Shown: positions 10,054 to 20,834, numbered from the stretch's first letter. The stretch: DNA of 64,000 nucleotides from an uncultured Sphingomonadales bacterium (GCA_947499155.1 CANMND010000006.1:186001-250000), one strand, 5' to 3'. Notes: generated by a model from the sequence alone, not told the origin. Numbers and translations: made by a program.

Positions 10054-10821
10054 ATGACGGGCCAGTTACCCAGTGTGGAAGAAGCATTTCAAGAAGCTTT
10101 GGATTCTATAGATGACAGACTCTTGCAGATGAATGCGCTCCTTTCTGACGTAAGCCACGAGCGTCTGAATTCTGTAATGGCTGTTGCAGTTCTTCGTCAG
10201 CATGCGCATTCCGTCAAGGGGCTTGGGGCCAGCGTGGGTGCCACAATCATCAAGGTTCTTGCCCATCGTTTAGAAGATTATCTGGAAGCGGTGGAGGTCC
10301 TTGAAGGGCGCGCTTTTGGCGATTGTCAGGTCTTTCTTGACCGATTGAGTGAAGCCCTTGATGGTCGTCTTGATGCCTCTCCCCAGGATATCGCCGGGTT
10401 TTGTCGGCGTCTTCCCGCCAAAGGATCATTCAGTATCGATGATATCGAAATTAACGATATCGAGTTGATGCTGGTAATGACAGAAGGAACAGGGACACAC
10501 TTTGTCACCCGTGAATTGGCTGAATGCGGCTATCGAATTGTCAATGTCAGATCCACAGTGGACGCCCTTGCGCTGGCAGCCCAGATGCGTCCTGACATGG
10601 TTATAGTTTCCAATGTCATGCCGGAACTCTCAGGCGTGGATTTTATCTGTGCCCTGAAAGCGATGCCCGCGACAAAATCAATTCCTGTAGCCCTGTTGAC
10701 CAGCGCAGAGCGTGACAATCCAAGGCTGTCTGATCTGCCAACTGATGTGCCCATCCTGTCCAAGTCGGGACGATTTGCTGATGATGTGGCCTCTGTGTTT
10801 TCTCAAATTGGGCTTTTGTAA
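10054..10821 (+). CDS. Hpt-domain protein with C-terminal receiver-like (pseudo-receiver) domain
   Basis: Hpt motif AHSVKGLGASVG; C-terminal REC fold signature PDMVIVSNVMPELSGVDF...IPVALLTSAE...ILSKS. Start ATG 10054 preceded by AAAAAGGAG. Confidence 0.75.
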   Translation: MTGQLPSVEEAFQEALDSIDDRLLQMNALLSDVSHERLNSVMAVAVLRQHAHSVKGLGASVGATIIKVLAHRLEDYLEAVEVLEGRAFGDCQVFLDRLSEALDGRLDASPQDIAGFCRRLPAKGSFSIDDIEINDIELMLVMTEGTGTHFVTRELAECGYRIVNVRSTVDALALAAQMRPDMVIVSNVMPELSGVDFICALKAMPATKSIPVALLTSAERDNPRLSDLPTDVPILSKSGRFADDVASVFSQIGLL

Positions 10822-11015
10822 ACACGGCCATTTTTGTGACAAGTTTTGGACATAAATCGGCCTGGAATATTCATGTGTGATATATATGTCTCATTATACA
10901 CATTATTATGTAATAATAGATAGTTAGGGTTCATATCGGGTGCAGTTGCTCCTACCTATGGTTCGGCCGTTCCATAAGGGAATAGTCGGAATATAAGTAA
11001 GGAGTGTACCCCCTC

Positions 11016-11672
11016 ATGTTTAAACCAGTTCGAAATGCTGCATTGGCCGCATGTGTTGTGTCGTTGTTTTCAGGCGGCGCAGTCATGGCGCAAACCTATG
11101 GCAGCGGTGGAAATTTTGATGGCCTTTATGCTGGCTTTGAGACCGGTCTCGATCATGCAAAGATTCGGTCTAATATAAATGTTGGTGATACCTTCTTCAG
11201 CAATAAGGGGAACAATGATGGTATTTACTATGGCGGTTTTGTCGGATACCGGGTTGAAGCCCAGTCCGGCCTTGTTTTAGGAGTTGAAGGCCGTTACGGC
11301 GGCAGCACCGCTCGTGTAAAATCATCTATTTCTGGCACTGACTTTGCCGATTTGTCGCTCAGAGGGGGCTTGGGGCGTACATTTGGCGGTGATGTTCTCG
11401 CTGGTTTTGCTACCGGACCGGAAAAGTCCATCCTGTTGTTTGCGTCTGGCGGTGTCAGCAATACACGCATCAAAAGCCGCGCTGAGGGTGTTGTGGGTGG
11501 CATATCCGAAGAACTAAAGTCCGGTAAGTCCAAATATGGTTATCGGGTTGGTGGTGGTGCGGAGTTGGCTCTGACCGAGTCGGTTTCTGCACGCGTCACG
11601 GCTCATTATGAGGACTATGGACAGAGAACCAACTCCATCAAGGTTCTTGGTGGTCTTGCCCTCAGATTTTAA
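11016..11672 (+). CDS. Outer membrane beta-barrel protein (OmpW/opacity-like)
   Basis: Signal peptide MFKPVRNAALAACVVSLFSGGAVMAQ; glycine-rich beta-strand pattern; terminal GGLALRF. Confidence 0.8.
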   Translation: MFKPVRNAALAACVVSLFSGGAVMAQTYGSGGNFDGLYAGFETGLDHAKIRSNINVGDTFFSNKGNNDGIYYGGFVGYRVEAQSGLVLGVEGRYGGSTARVKSSISGTDFADLSLRGGLGRTFGGDVLAGFATGPEKSILLFASGGVSNTRIKSRAEGVVGGISEELKSGKSKYGYRVGGGAELALTESVSARVTAHYEDYGQRTNSIKVLGGLALRF

Positions 11673-11696
11673 TATCTGATAGCTGACCAATAGAAA

Positions 11697-11731
11697 AACC
11701 CCGGTCGCTCTATGCGTCCGGGGCCTTTTTT
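11697..11731 (+). terminator. Rho-independent terminator after outer membrane protein gene
   Basis: CCCCGGTCGC-TCTAT-GCGTCCGGGG followed by CCTTTTTTT. Confidence 0.88.
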
Positions 11732-11751
11732 TATCTGATCATCGCGCTTAG

Positions 11752-12084
11752 TCAGGCGGTCTGTGTCACGCCCTTTTCTTCAAACAGGGTAGCAAGCTCG
11801 CCGCTGCTGAACATTTCACGGACGATATCACATCCACCGATGAACTCACCCTTCACATAAAGTTGCGGGATTGTAGGCCAGTCGGAGTACACCTTGATGC
11901 CGTCCCGAAGTTCAGCGTCCGAGAGTACGTCATAAGCTTTGAAGGGCACTGCCATATGGCTCAGCACTTGCACGACGGCGGATGAAAAACCGCATTGAGG
12001 AAAAGTGGGTGTTCCCTTCATGAAAAGGACGACATCATCGGCCTTCACATCGTGGTCAATACGATCTTGTACGGATTGGCTCAT
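11752..12084 (-). CDS. grxD: Grx4-family monothiol glutaredoxin
   Basis: VVLFMKGTPTFPQCGFSSAVVQVL...WPTIPQLYVKGEFIGGCDIVREM. Confidence 0.95.
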   Translation of the reverse strand: MSQSVQDRIDHDVKADDVVLFMKGTPTFPQCGFSSAVVQVLSHMAVPFKAYDVLSDAELRDGIKVYSDWPTIPQLYVKGEFIGGCDIVREMFSSGELATLFEEKGVTQTA

Positions 12085-12171
12085 CTTTAAACTCCATTAA
12101 GCGGGGTGTCTGGTTTTGGCATGACAGGGTGTAACCGACCAAGTCCAGTCACATCCGGCCAGGTGCGGCAT

Positions 12172-12408
12172 CTAGTCTTTGGGTGTGGATGTTTGCAGGG
12201 CAAGCGCATGCAAAGCTCCACCCATATTCCCTTTAAGGGCATTATAGACCATCTGGTGCTGCTTAATCCGCGTTAACCCCTTAAAGCCTTCATAAATAAC
12301 ATGGGCGGCATAATGATCGCCATCTCCACGCAGATCCTGGATTGTAACTTCGGCACCAGGCAGTGCGTCCTTAATCATGGTTTCGATTTCATGAGCAGAC
12401 ATGGCCAT
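12172..12408 (-). CDS. bolA: BolA family protein
   Basis: MAMSAHEIETMIKDALPGAEVTIQDLRGDGDHYAAHVIYEGFKGLTRIKQHQMVYNALKG; adjacent to grxD. Confidence 0.93.
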   Translation of the reverse strand: MAMSAHEIETMIKDALPGAEVTIQDLRGDGDHYAAHVIYEGFKGLTRIKQHQMVYNALKGNMGGALHALALQTSTPKD

Positions 12409-12475
12409 TACACAATGTCCCCTTCTTTCTAATATGAGTTGTTGTATCCCTATGTAGGTGCACGACATGCGCGAC

Positions 12476-12503
12476 TCAAGCCATATGCCTGCATATGGCT
12501 TGA
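12476..12503. repeat. 28-bp near-perfect palindrome between purL and bolA
   Basis: TCAAGCCATATGC-CT-GCATATGGCTTGA; arms are exact reverse complements. Confidence 0.9.
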
Positions 12504-12519
12504 TATGGGATAGCTGTGG

Positions 12520-14736
12520 CTATTCAGCAGCCGCCTTTTCTGGATGAGCCATGAGCGCCGGCATCCAGCCTTCATGAGCATTACGCAAATCGGTTATGGC
12601 CAGAGATATCAGCCCCTTGACTGTTACAAGGTCCCCGCCTGTTGTACCAAGATTATGGGCAATGATCCCTGCATCTCTTGCGGATTTAAGGACTTTTTCT
12701 GCGGTTTGTGCACTCACAGCAACAAGATAGCGCGCTTGATCTTCTCCGAAGAGAGCTGCATGTGCGGGAAGGTCAAGGGCTGCGATATCAACATCAAAGC
12801 CGATTTGTCCGGCAAGTGCCATTTCGCACAAAGCAATGATAAGGCCGCCATCGGACAGGTCGTGCACCGTATCAGCAAGACCATCCTGAATAAGGGAGCG
12901 CACAAAGTCACCGACCAGACGTTCCTGCTTAAGATCGACATAAGGAGGCGTACCTTCTTCCTTGCCGTGAATTTCAGCAAGATAAAGGCTCGCGCCCAGA
13001 TGGCCCTTTGTCTCTCCAATCAGGATCAGATGATCATTGGTGCGCTTGATGGCGATATCGGCCCGTTTATCTGAATCAGTCAGAAGGCCAAGACCGCCGA
13101 TGGCGGGCGTCGGATAAATTCCTTCGCCGCTGGTTTCATTGTAAAGGGACACATTGCCAGAGACGACCGGGTAATCCAGCGCGATGCAGGCTTCAGATAT
13201 ACCTTCAACGGCACCGACCAGTTGTCCCATGATTTCAGGGCGTTCCGGATTGCCAAAATTCATGCAGTCGGTAATGGCAAGCGGTGTAGCTCCGACGGCA
13301 GTCAGATTGCGCCATGTTTCTGCGACAGCCTGTCGTCCGCCCATATGGGGATCCGCAAACACATAGCGTGGGGTGCAGTCTGTGGTGATCGCCAGGGCTT
13401 TTTTGGTGCCATGGACCCGGACCACAGCCGCATCGCCGCCTGGGCGTCCGATGGTATCACCCATGACCATATGATCATATTGCTCCCAGATCCAGCGACG
13501 TGACGACAGGTTAGGTCCGCCGATAAACGACAACAGGGTTGCGTTATAATCGTCAGACTCGGGCACGGAATGAAGTGAGAGGGCAGGGGGCGGTAGTGTC
13601 TTTTCATGGGGGCGGTCATAAATTGGAGCATCATCTGTGAGACTTGCCACAGGAATATCTGCGACGATATCGCCCTGGAAAGTAAGCGTCAGGCGACCAG
13701 TATCAGTAATATGGCCGATCACAGCGAAATCCAGTTCCCATTTATGGAAGATCGCCTCCGCCTCAGCTTCACGGCCCGGCTTCAAGACCATCAGCATGCG
13801 TTCCTGGCTTTCGGACAGCATCATCTCATAGGGCAGCATGCCTTCTTCGCGACAAGGGACCTGATCAAGGTCAAGCTGAAAGCCGACACCACCCTTGGAC
13901 GCCATTTCAACCGAGGATGAAGTAAGGCCAGCCGCCCCCATGTCCTGAATGGCAACAATGGCATCGGTAGCCATCAGTTCAAGGCAGGCTTCGATCAGCA
14001 GTTTTTCTGTAAATGGATCACCCACCTGGACCGTTGGACGCTTTTCGTCCGCGTCGTCACTGAATTCCGCAGACGCCATAGTGGCACCATGAATCCCGTC
14101 GCGTCCGGTTTTTGAGCCGACATAAACCACAGGATTACCGACGCCGGCCGCAGCGGAATAAAATATATTGTCCTGCTCTGCGATACCAACAGCCATGGCG
14201 TTGACCAGGATGTTGCCATTGTAGCTTTTATGGAAATCGGTCTCACCGCCAACGGTCGGGACGCCGACACAGTTGCCGTAGCCGCCAATTCCTGCCACCA
14301 CGCCAGAAAGCAGATGGCGGGTTTTAGGGTGATCCGGCTCGCCAAACCGAAGGGCATTCATATTGGCGACCGGACGGGCGCCCATGGTAAACACATCACG
14401 CAAAATGCCGCCGACACCGGTTGCTGCGCCCTGATAAGGCTCGATATAACTTGGGTGATTGTGGCTTTCCATTTTGAAAATAGCGGCCTGGCCGTCGCCG
14501 ATATCCACAACGCCTGCATTCTCACCGGGTCCGCAGATCACCCATGGCGCCTTGGTTGGCAGCTTTTTGAGGTGCAAGCGCGATGATTTGTATGAGCAGT
14601 GCTCGGACCACATGACAGAATAAATGCCCAACTCGGTGAGATTGGGGGCCCGCCCCAAAAACTTTTCGATGCTGGCATATTCGTCCATGGTCAGGCCATG
14701 TTCGGCGATAAGGTCGGGAGTTATTTTGGTAGACAT
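12520..14736 (-). CDS. purL: Phosphoribosylformylglycinamidine synthase subunit PurL
   Basis: [75 protein letters not shown]. Start at internal Met of the track ORF. Confidence 0.97.
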   Translation of the reverse strand: MSTKITPDLIAEHGLTMDEYASIEKFLGRAPNLTELGIYSVMWSEHCSYKSSRLHLKKLPTKAPWVICGPGENAGVVDIGDGQAAIFKMESHNHPSYIEPYQGAATGVGGILRDVFTMGARPVANMNALRFGEPDHPKTRHLLSGVVAGIGGYGNCVGVPTVGGETDFHKSYNGNILVNAMAVGIAEQDNIFYSAAAGVGNPVVYVGSKTGRDGIHGATMASAEFSDDADEKRPTVQVGDPFTEKLLIEACLELMATDAIVAIQDMGAAGLTSSSVEMASKGGVGFQLDLDQVPCREEGMLPYEMMLSESQERMLMVLKPGREAEAEAIFHKWELDFAVIGHITDTGRLTLTFQGDIVADIPVASLTDDAPIYDRPHEKTLPPPALSLHSVPESDDYNATLLSFIGGPNLSSRRWIWEQYDHMVMGDTIGRPGGDAAVVRVHGTKKALAITTDCTPRYVFADPHMGGRQAVAETWRNLTAVGATPLAITDCMNFGNPERPEIMGQLVGAVEGISEACIALDYPVVSGNVSLYNETSGEGIYPTPAIGGLGLLTDSDKRADIAIKRTNDHLILIGETKGHLGASLYLAEIHGKEEGTPPYVDLKQERLVGDFVRSLIQDGLADTVHDLSDGGLIIALCEMALAGQIGFDVDIAALDLPAHAALFGEDQARYLVAVSAQTAEKVLKSARDAGIIAHNLGTTGGDLVTVKGLISLAITDLRNAHEGWMPALMAHPEKAAAE

Positions 14737-14782
14737 GTCTGATAAGCCTCGAACAGCGAAAAGGGGCGAGGAAGAAGATTGA

Positions 14783-15478
14783 TCAGGCGGTTTCCAGCAA
14801 TTTGAAAACACTTTCGAAAACGACGCGTCCGTCCCGTCCGCCCAATGCATCATCGATCATGCGCTCGGGATGGGGCATCATGCCAAGAATGGTGCGTTCT
14901 TCACTGAGAATGCCCGCAATATTGCTTGTTGAACCGTTGATATTTGCGGATTTGGTGATTTTGCCATCGGGGTCGCAATACCGAAACGCAATGCGGCCAC
15001 CATCTTCAAGAGCTGCCAGTGTGTGCGGCTCAGCAAAATAGTTTCCATCCTGATGCGCAACAGGCATGCGGATGACAGCCTTATCGCCATATTGGCGTGT
15101 AAATGCGCTGTCTGTCGCTTCTACCCGCAAATTTACGTCCCGGCAGATGAAGTTCAGTCCCGCATTTCGCATCAGGGCGCCAGGCAACAGGCCGATCTCC
15201 GTCAGGATTTGAAAGCCATTGCAGACGCCCAGAATCGGAACACCTCGATTGGCAGCACGTATCAGCCCAGGAATAATCGCAGATCGTGCAGCTATTGCGC
15301 CGCAACGCAGATAGTCGCCATAAGAAAATCCACCGGGCAGAGCGATTAAGTCCACATCGGGCAAAGTTGTTTCCTGGTGCCAGACGCGAATGGGCTGCGA
15401 TCCGGTGACAGCCTTGATGGCAACCTCCATATCGCGATCGCAGTTGGAGCCGGGGAAAGTGATGACGGCAGATCTCAT
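14783..15478 (-). CDS. purQ: Phosphoribosylformylglycinamidine synthase subunit PurQ
   Basis: Glutamine amidotransferase: [37 protein letters not shown]. Confidence 0.97.
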   Translation of the reverse strand: MRSAVITFPGSNCDRDMEVAIKAVTGSQPIRVWHQETTLPDVDLIALPGGFSYGDYLRCGAIAARSAIIPGLIRAANRGVPILGVCNGFQILTEIGLLPGALMRNAGLNFICRDVNLRVEATDSAFTRQYGDKAVIRMPVAHQDGNYFAEPHTLAALEDGGRIAFRYCDPDGKITKSANINGSTSNIAGILSEERTILGMMPHPERMIDDALGGRDGRVVFESVFKLLETA

Positions 15479-15516
15479 GGCAGGGCTCCCATCAGACAGG
15501 ACTTGAGATGAAGGGG

Positions 15517-15756
15517 TCAGTCGAATGTGATTGTGTAATTTTCAATCACTGTGTTGGCGAGCAGCTTTCTGCACATCTCATCAAGCTTTGCATGGGCCTT
15601 GTCCTTATCTGGCTCAGCCAGATCCACCTCAATATACTTGCCCTGACGGACATCTTCAATGCCATCAAAGCCCAAGCCTGCAAGAGCATGGTGTACGGCT
15701 TTACCCTGGGGATCAAGAACGCCAGGTTTCAAGGTGATATGAATACGCGCTTTCAC
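15517..15756 (-). CDS. purS: Phosphoribosylformylglycinamidine synthase subunit PurS
   Basis: [46 protein letters not shown]. Confidence 0.96.
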   Translation of the reverse strand: MKARIHITLKPGVLDPQGKAVHHALAGLGFDGIEDVRQGKYIEVDLAEPDKDKAHAKLDEMCRKLLANTVIENYTITFD

Positions 15757-15761
15757 AGAGA

Positions 15762-16538
15762 TCAGACCTTTCGTTTTTTTCGTCCATCGCCATCGGCGAT
15801 ATCGCGGATATCGGCACTAGGCAGCACGCCCAGTCTGCGGGCCACTTCCTGATAGGCTTCGATTTCACCGCCCATATCACGGCGAAAACGGTCCTTGTCC
15901 AGTTTTTCATTCGTTTTCATGTCCCAAAGGCGGCAGCCATCGGGGCTGATTTCGTCAGCGAGGACAATCTGCATGTGCTCTTCAGTATAGAAACGTCCAA
16001 ATTCCAGCTTGAAGTCCACAAGCCTGATACCGATTGCCGCAAACATGCCGCACAGAAAATCATTCACACGCAAGGCCATGTGGATGATTTCATCCAGCTC
16101 AAAATCCTGGGCCCAGCCAAATGCAGTGATATGCTCTTCACTGATCATGGGGTCACCCAGAGCATCATCTTTATAGTAATATTCGACGATCGCCCTTGGC
16201 AGGGCGGTACCTTCTTCCAGCCCCAGGCGTTTGCAAATCGATCCTGCGGCTACATTGCGCACAACCACTTCAACGGGGATGATTTCAACAGCACGTACAA
16301 GCTGTTCGCGCATACTGAGGCGACGCAAAAAATGGGTAGGAATCCCAATTGCATCCAATTGTGTAAACACATGTTCCGAAATGACGTTGTTGAGGACACC
16401 TTTGCCCTGCAGCGTCGCCCGTTTTTGTGCATTAAAAGCTGTGGCGTCATCCTTAAAGTATTGAATGAGCGTTCCGGGTTCCGGGCCTTCATAAAGAATT
16501 TTGGCCTTGCCCTCGTATATTTTGCTGCGACGCGACAT
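15762..16538 (-). CDS. purC: Phosphoribosylaminoimidazole-succinocarboxamide synthase
   Basis: [31 protein letters not shown]...VDFKLEFGR...[14 protein letters not shown]. Confidence 0.97.
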   Translation of the reverse strand: MSRRSKIYEGKAKILYEGPEPGTLIQYFKDDATAFNAQKRATLQGKGVLNNVISEHVFTQLDAIGIPTHFLRRLSMREQLVRAVEIIPVEVVVRNVAAGSICKRLGLEEGTALPRAIVEYYYKDDALGDPMISEEHITAFGWAQDFELDEIIHMALRVNDFLCGMFAAIGIRLVDFKLEFGRFYTEEHMQIVLADEISPDGCRLWDMKTNEKLDKDRFRRDMGGEIEAYQEVARRLGVLPSADIRDIADGDGRKKRKV

Positions 16539-16625
16539 TGCGGCTCCTGCCTTGTCATTCCGCCATGGTCCGGTGGTACTGGGTCAGTCTTTGGTATGCC
16601 GGTAAGCCAGCCATGGGGCTTATTC

Positions 16626-16694
16626 CAAGGCGCAGGACGTGCGCCTTGATATCCGACTCGAAATCGCGCGGACAATAGCCCAAGCCTTGTCCGC
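16626..16694. repeat. Two consecutive hairpin-forming inverted repeats upstream of purC
   Basis: CAAGGCGCA-GGACG-TGCGCCTTG (16626-16648) and GCGGACAA-N11-TTGTCCGC (16668-16694). Confidence 0.8.
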
Positions 16695-16797
16695 TTACAA
16701 TTGCTCAATCATACTTCAGGACGGCATTCTTCAGGAATGGGCCATGTCCAAACTGGCAGTTACCAGACGGATATGGGGCAGGCAACCTGTTTCAATG

Positions 16798-17607
16798 CTA
16801 TTCCGCATGAGAAGGTGCAGACAGCAGTCGAACCAGATCACTCAGTCCCTTTGCCGCGTCGGCTTGCGGATGGCGAGCCAGTAAAGGTGTCTGGTGTCGG
16901 ATGGCGTCGCGGACTTTGGTGTCGTGCCGGATAATGGCGGCAAGCGGCGGATCAGTTTTAAGGAAAGTCTTGCACACTTTTCTTATGGCTTCGTATGTAC
17001 GTTCACCCTCACGCTTGCTGGTCGCCTGATTGACGATGATGCGCACATCGCTTTGTGGCAGGCGCTGAACTGTAAGTTTGATAAAGGCATAAGCGTCGGT
17101 CAGCGATGTAGGATCAGGACTCAATACTGTGAAGATAATGCCCCCGTGCCGCGACAATGTAGTGACTGAAGGATCAATTCCGGCGGCCAGATCCAGAATG
17201 ACATGATCATAGTCCGCCGCCATGGTGATTAGGCCAGAGCGGATGGATGAAAGCATGTCACGGGACAGATTGCCAAGGGACCCGGACCCGGATTTCCCCG
17301 CAAGAATATGAAAACAGCCCGGTCCGAAATCTTCGCCGTCATAGGGTGTCAGTGCTTCTTTTATGCTGAGCTTGCCGGAAATGACGTCCCCAATATCCCG
17401 ATCAGGCGTCAGCCCAATCTGGATATCCACATTGGCAAGGCCGAGATCGCCATCAAATAGCAGAACCCGACGGCCAGAACGGGCCAGCATATGGGCAAGG
17501 GTCGTGGCAAGCCATGTCTTGCCAACTCCGCCCTTTCCGGACGCAATGGTAATGAGCTTGCGTTCGTGCGGATCGGTAATTGTTTTGTTTATTGGATGTG
17601 GTGTCAT
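16798..17607 (-). CDS. flhG: MinD/ParA-like ATPase, FlhG (FleN)
   Basis: KLITIASGKGGVGKTWLATTLAHMLARSGRRVLLFDGDLGLANVDIQIG; adjacent to flhF. Start set at MTPHPINK. Confidence 0.85.
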   Translation of the reverse strand: MTPHPINKTITDPHERKLITIASGKGGVGKTWLATTLAHMLARSGRRVLLFDGDLGLANVDIQIGLTPDRDIGDVISGKLSIKEALTPYDGEDFGPGCFHILAGKSGSGSLGNLSRDMLSSIRSGLITMAADYDHVILDLAAGIDPSVTTLSRHGGIIFTVLSPDPTSLTDAYAFIKLTVQRLPQSDVRIIVNQATSKREGERTYEAIRKVCKTFLKTDPPLAAIIRHDTKVRDAIRHQTPLLARHPQADAAKGLSDLVRLLSAPSHAE

Positions 17608-17608
17608 G

Positions 17609-18634
17609 TCAGTCAATCCGCTCTTTTTCTCGTGTTGCCGTATTTGAGTCGGGCAGGGTGGCAAACAGGCGCGCCAGCAACATGGGCGCGGGTGTCTCAA
17701 GTGGTTCGGCGACATAAGGGCTACGGCTGACCCCCGCCAGTGCCAGGCGTCCACCTCTGGCGGTGGTGACAAGGCTTGCATAACGTCGCGCTCCATCCAG
17801 CCGTGTGGCGATGAAGCGCCGCGCGCCCATTTGTGCAAATATTCCCGCCATATCGGCGCTTTCATCAGGATCCAGACCGGCCGGCAAGACGAGTACCGGC
17901 TCGGCATTGGCAATTTTGATAAAGCGCACCAGGCGTTCCAGTTCTTTCATGGAATAAGGATTGATGCCGCAACTGTCGATGATTGTGAGATCGCTGGGCT
18001 TTACCGAATTGATCACACGCTGAAGGTCTTCAGCACTTTCGGCTGTGTGGACATTCGTGTCCATGAGATTTGCATAATGATCAAGTTGCTGGACACCACC
18101 GGATTTAACCAGATCTGTTGTGATCAGGGTGACAGAATTGCCGTTAATGCGGGCTTCTGCTGCAAGCTTTGCTGCTGACACTGTTTTCCCCGCCCCTGGA
18201 GGACCCGCCAGCAAGATTGGTCGCGGGCTGTTAAGGCTGATGGGGGAGAAATCCATCAATGTATCAAACGCATGAGCCAGCGCTTCCGCAAGTGATGCAG
18301 CATTAAAGGCGTTGGCTGCTGCAATCACCCGCTCTCCCAAATCATAGGGCAGGCTATGATGGCTGACGGCTGCTTTCATATCCGCCATATCGAACGCGCG
18401 TGTGGTAAAAGCGGACCCGGAGCGTTCCTCTTCATCAGCGGGAGGTGGGGGCGGTGTGGGAGCATTGGTTGCGCGGACGGGTGGTTGGTCACGGTCCACT
18501 GCCGCAGTTACCCTGACCCCGGACCCGGACTTTCCCTGTTCCACAGAAATAATGATCGCGTCCGGCCCCATGCTGTCACGCAGTTGGGCCATGACGTCCG
18601 TCATTGTTTTGCCGCTGAACGTCTTAAGACGCAT
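17609..18634 (-). CDS. flhF: Flagellar biosynthesis SRP-like GTPase FlhF
   Basis: MRLKTFSGKTMTDVMAQLRDSMGPDAIIIS; GPPGAGKTVSAAKLAAEA; next to flhA. Confidence 0.9.
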   Translation of the reverse strand: MRLKTFSGKTMTDVMAQLRDSMGPDAIIISVEQGKSGSGVRVTAAVDRDQPPVRATNAPTPPPPPADEEERSGSAFTTRAFDMADMKAAVSHHSLPYDLGERVIAAANAFNAASLAEALAHAFDTLMDFSPISLNSPRPILLAGPPGAGKTVSAAKLAAEARINGNSVTLITTDLVKSGGVQQLDHYANLMDTNVHTAESAEDLQRVINSVKPSDLTIIDSCGINPYSMKELERLVRFIKIANAEPVLVLPAGLDPDESADMAGIFAQMGARRFIATRLDGARRYASLVTTARGGRLALAGVSRSPYVAEPLETPAPMLLARLFATLPDSNTATREKERID

Positions 18635-18666
18635 GAGCCTTGTCTTCCTTTATCCCCAATGCCTGA

Positions 18667-20787
18667 TCAAATTTGGCCCAATGTGCGAATCCGTGCTTTT
18701 GGATGGATTTCGCTTTGGGACAAAACCGATGTTGCAGGCCGTACCCGCTCAATGATCGAACGAACATATGGCCTTATACCGGGGCTTGTCAGCAAGATAG
18801 GCGATTCCCCCCGTTGGGCCATTTTGTCAAATGCATCCTTCAAGGCCGCCATAAACTCCTGGAGTGCACTGGGGGCCATGGCAAGCTGACGGTCTTCGCC
18901 TTGTCCAACAAGAGCTTCTGCATAGGCCTGCTCCCATTTTGGTGAGAGTGTCAAAAGTGGGATGAATCCAGTCGTGCCTGTATGGGCTGCTGAGAGTTGC
19001 CGTGCAAGGCGAGAGCGCACATGCTCGGTTATCATGACGATGTTGCGGGTACCGCCTGCTGTTTCTGCGATGCCTTCCAGAATGGTTGGCAGATCACGGA
19101 TGGATACCCGTTCGCTCAAAAGGCTTTGCAGCACTCTTTGGATGGTGGACAGGCTTACCTGGTCAGGAACAATATCCTGCACCAGTTTTTGTTGTTCTGC
19201 TGGCAGTTCATCCAAAAGCTTGCGGGTTTCAGCATAAGACAGAAGATCCGCCATATTGTCCTTGACGATTTCTGTCAGATGGGTGGTGACCACCGTTGCC
19301 GCATCCACAACCGTATGGCCACGGAATGAGGCCTCCTCGCGCATGGACTGGTCAATCCAGGTGGCAGGCAGGCCAAAGGCCGGTTCTGTGGTACGTTCGC
19401 CCGGCAGGCTGACCTGATCGCCGCCCGGATCCATGACCAGAAGAAAGCCCGGCTTCACCTCTGCGCGGGCGACCTCGGTTTCCTTTACCCTGATGGCATA
19501 GGCATTGGTTGGAAGCTGCATATTGTCCAGAATGCGCACCGACGGCATGACAAAGCCCATTTCGGTTGCCAACTGACGGCGCAACGCCTTGATCTGATCG
19601 GTCAGGCGGTAGCCGCTTTCCTCATTAATCAGTTGCAACAGGCCATAGCCCAGTTCCAGTCGAACCATGTCGATGGCAAGGGCCGCTGTAATTGGCTCTT
19701 CTTTGGGAGGCTCGGCATTTGCTGCATTTTCCTGGGTGATGAGCTTGTCTTCATGGGCAACACGGGACCGGCGATCAATGGTGAAGGTGATATAACCCAA
19801 TATGCCCCCCAGAATGGCAAAGGGCAGGAACGGCAGACCCGGCATCAGGCCAAGCAAAACCAGCAGGGCAGCAGTAATGCCCAGTGCCCTTGGATAGGCC
19901 GAAAGTTGCTCCATCAGGGCCTTGTCGGTAGAGCCTTCAGCCTTTGCCTTTGTAACAAGCATGCCAGCGGCAACAGACACGATCAGGGCAGGGATCTGGC
20001 TCACTAGACCATCCCCCACAGTCAGGACAGTGTAGCGACTGACGGCATCTGCAAATGACATGTCGTTGATCGCTATGCCCACAATCATACCGCCGATGAC
20101 ATTTATGAAGGTGATGAGAAGACCGGCAATGGCATCACCGCGAACGAATTTTGATGCACCATCCATGGAACCGAAAAAAGCGCTTTCGTCCTCCAGTTCC
20201 TTGCGTCTTGTCTTTGCCTGTGCCTCGTCAATGAGGCCGGAGGAAAGGTCCGCATCAATTGCCATCTGTTTGCCGGGCATGGCGTCCAGGGAAAAGCGGG
20301 CGGCCACTTCAGCGATACGGCCAGACCCTTTGGTGATGACGACAAAATTAACGATCACAAGGATGGCAAAAACGATGACGCCTATAACAACAGCGCCACC
20401 CATAAGAAACTCACCAAAGGCCTGAATGACGTGCCCTGCCGCATCAGTCCCCTTATGTCCTTCAGACAGTATCAGGCGCGTAGATGCCAGATTGAGCGCC
20501 AGTCGCAGCATCGTTGCAACCAACAGAATTGTCGGGAAAGAGGACAATTGCAGCGGCTTTTCAATGAAAAGGCTGGTCATGAGAACCATCACGGAAAATG
20601 TGATGGATGTGGCGAGTGCAAAATCCAGCAACCAGGATGGCATGGGCAGGATCAGGATCAAAATGATCGTCATGATACCCAGAGCCATGGCAACGTCAGT
20701 ACCACGGGCTGCGCCAAACAGGGATGTCAGGCTGGCGCTGGCACTGCCGGCATTCCGGGGTTGTTCTTTGGTCGTGGCGTCACTCAT
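18667..20787 (-). CDS. flhA: Flagellar biosynthesis protein FlhA
   Basis: Type III export FHIPEP-family sequence: RLALNLASTRLILSEGH, RFSLDAMPGKQMAIDADLSSGLIDE. Confidence 0.97.
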   Translation of the reverse strand: MSDATTKEQPRNAGSASASLTSLFGAARGTDVAMALGIMTIILILILPMPSWLLDFALATSITFSVMVLMTSLFIEKPLQLSSFPTILLVATMLRLALNLASTRLILSEGHKGTDAAGHVIQAFGEFLMGGAVVIGVIVFAILVIVNFVVITKGSGRIAEVAARFSLDAMPGKQMAIDADLSSGLIDEAQAKTRRKELEDESAFFGSMDGASKFVRGDAIAGLLITFINVIGGMIVGIAINDMSFADAVSRYTVLTVGDGLVSQIPALIVSVAAGMLVTKAKAEGSTDKALMEQLSAYPRALGITAALLVLLGLMPGLPFLPFAILGGILGYITFTIDRRSRVAHEDKLITQENAANAEPPKEEPITAALAIDMVRLELGYGLLQLINEESGYRLTDQIKALRRQLATEMGFVMPSVRILDNMQLPTNAYAIRVKETEVARAEVKPGFLLVMDPGGDQVSLPGERTTEPAFGLPATWIDQSMREEASFRGHTVVDAATVVTTHLTEIVKDNMADLLSYAETRKLLDELPAEQQKLVQDIVPDQVSLSTIQRVLQSLLSERVSIRDLPTILEGIAETAGGTRNIVMITEHVRSRLARQLSAAHTGTTGFIPLLTLSPKWEQAYAEALVGQGEDRQLAMAPSALQEFMAALKDAFDKMAQRGESPILLTSPGIRPYVRSIIERVRPATSVLSQSEIHPKARIRTLGQI

Positions 20788-20834
20788 TCATGAGATCCTG
20801 TATTGAAGGGATGCGAGCAAATCTGACTTGCTGG

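Noticed and set aside
14230-14586. Long plus-strand ORF antisense to purL
   Set aside because: Lies inside the strongly conserved purL coding sequence on the opposite strand; no recognisable protein motif. The same reasoning applies to other antisense ORFs within purL (e.g. 12544-13074, 13606-13920).
16250-16708. 152-aa minus-strand ORF upstream of and overlapping purC
   Set aside because: Overlaps purC in a different frame and has no motif; the non-coding part is better explained by structured repeats.
18356-18889. 177-aa plus-strand ORF antisense to flhF/flhA
   Set aside because: No family signature; flhF and flhA on the other strand are unambiguous.
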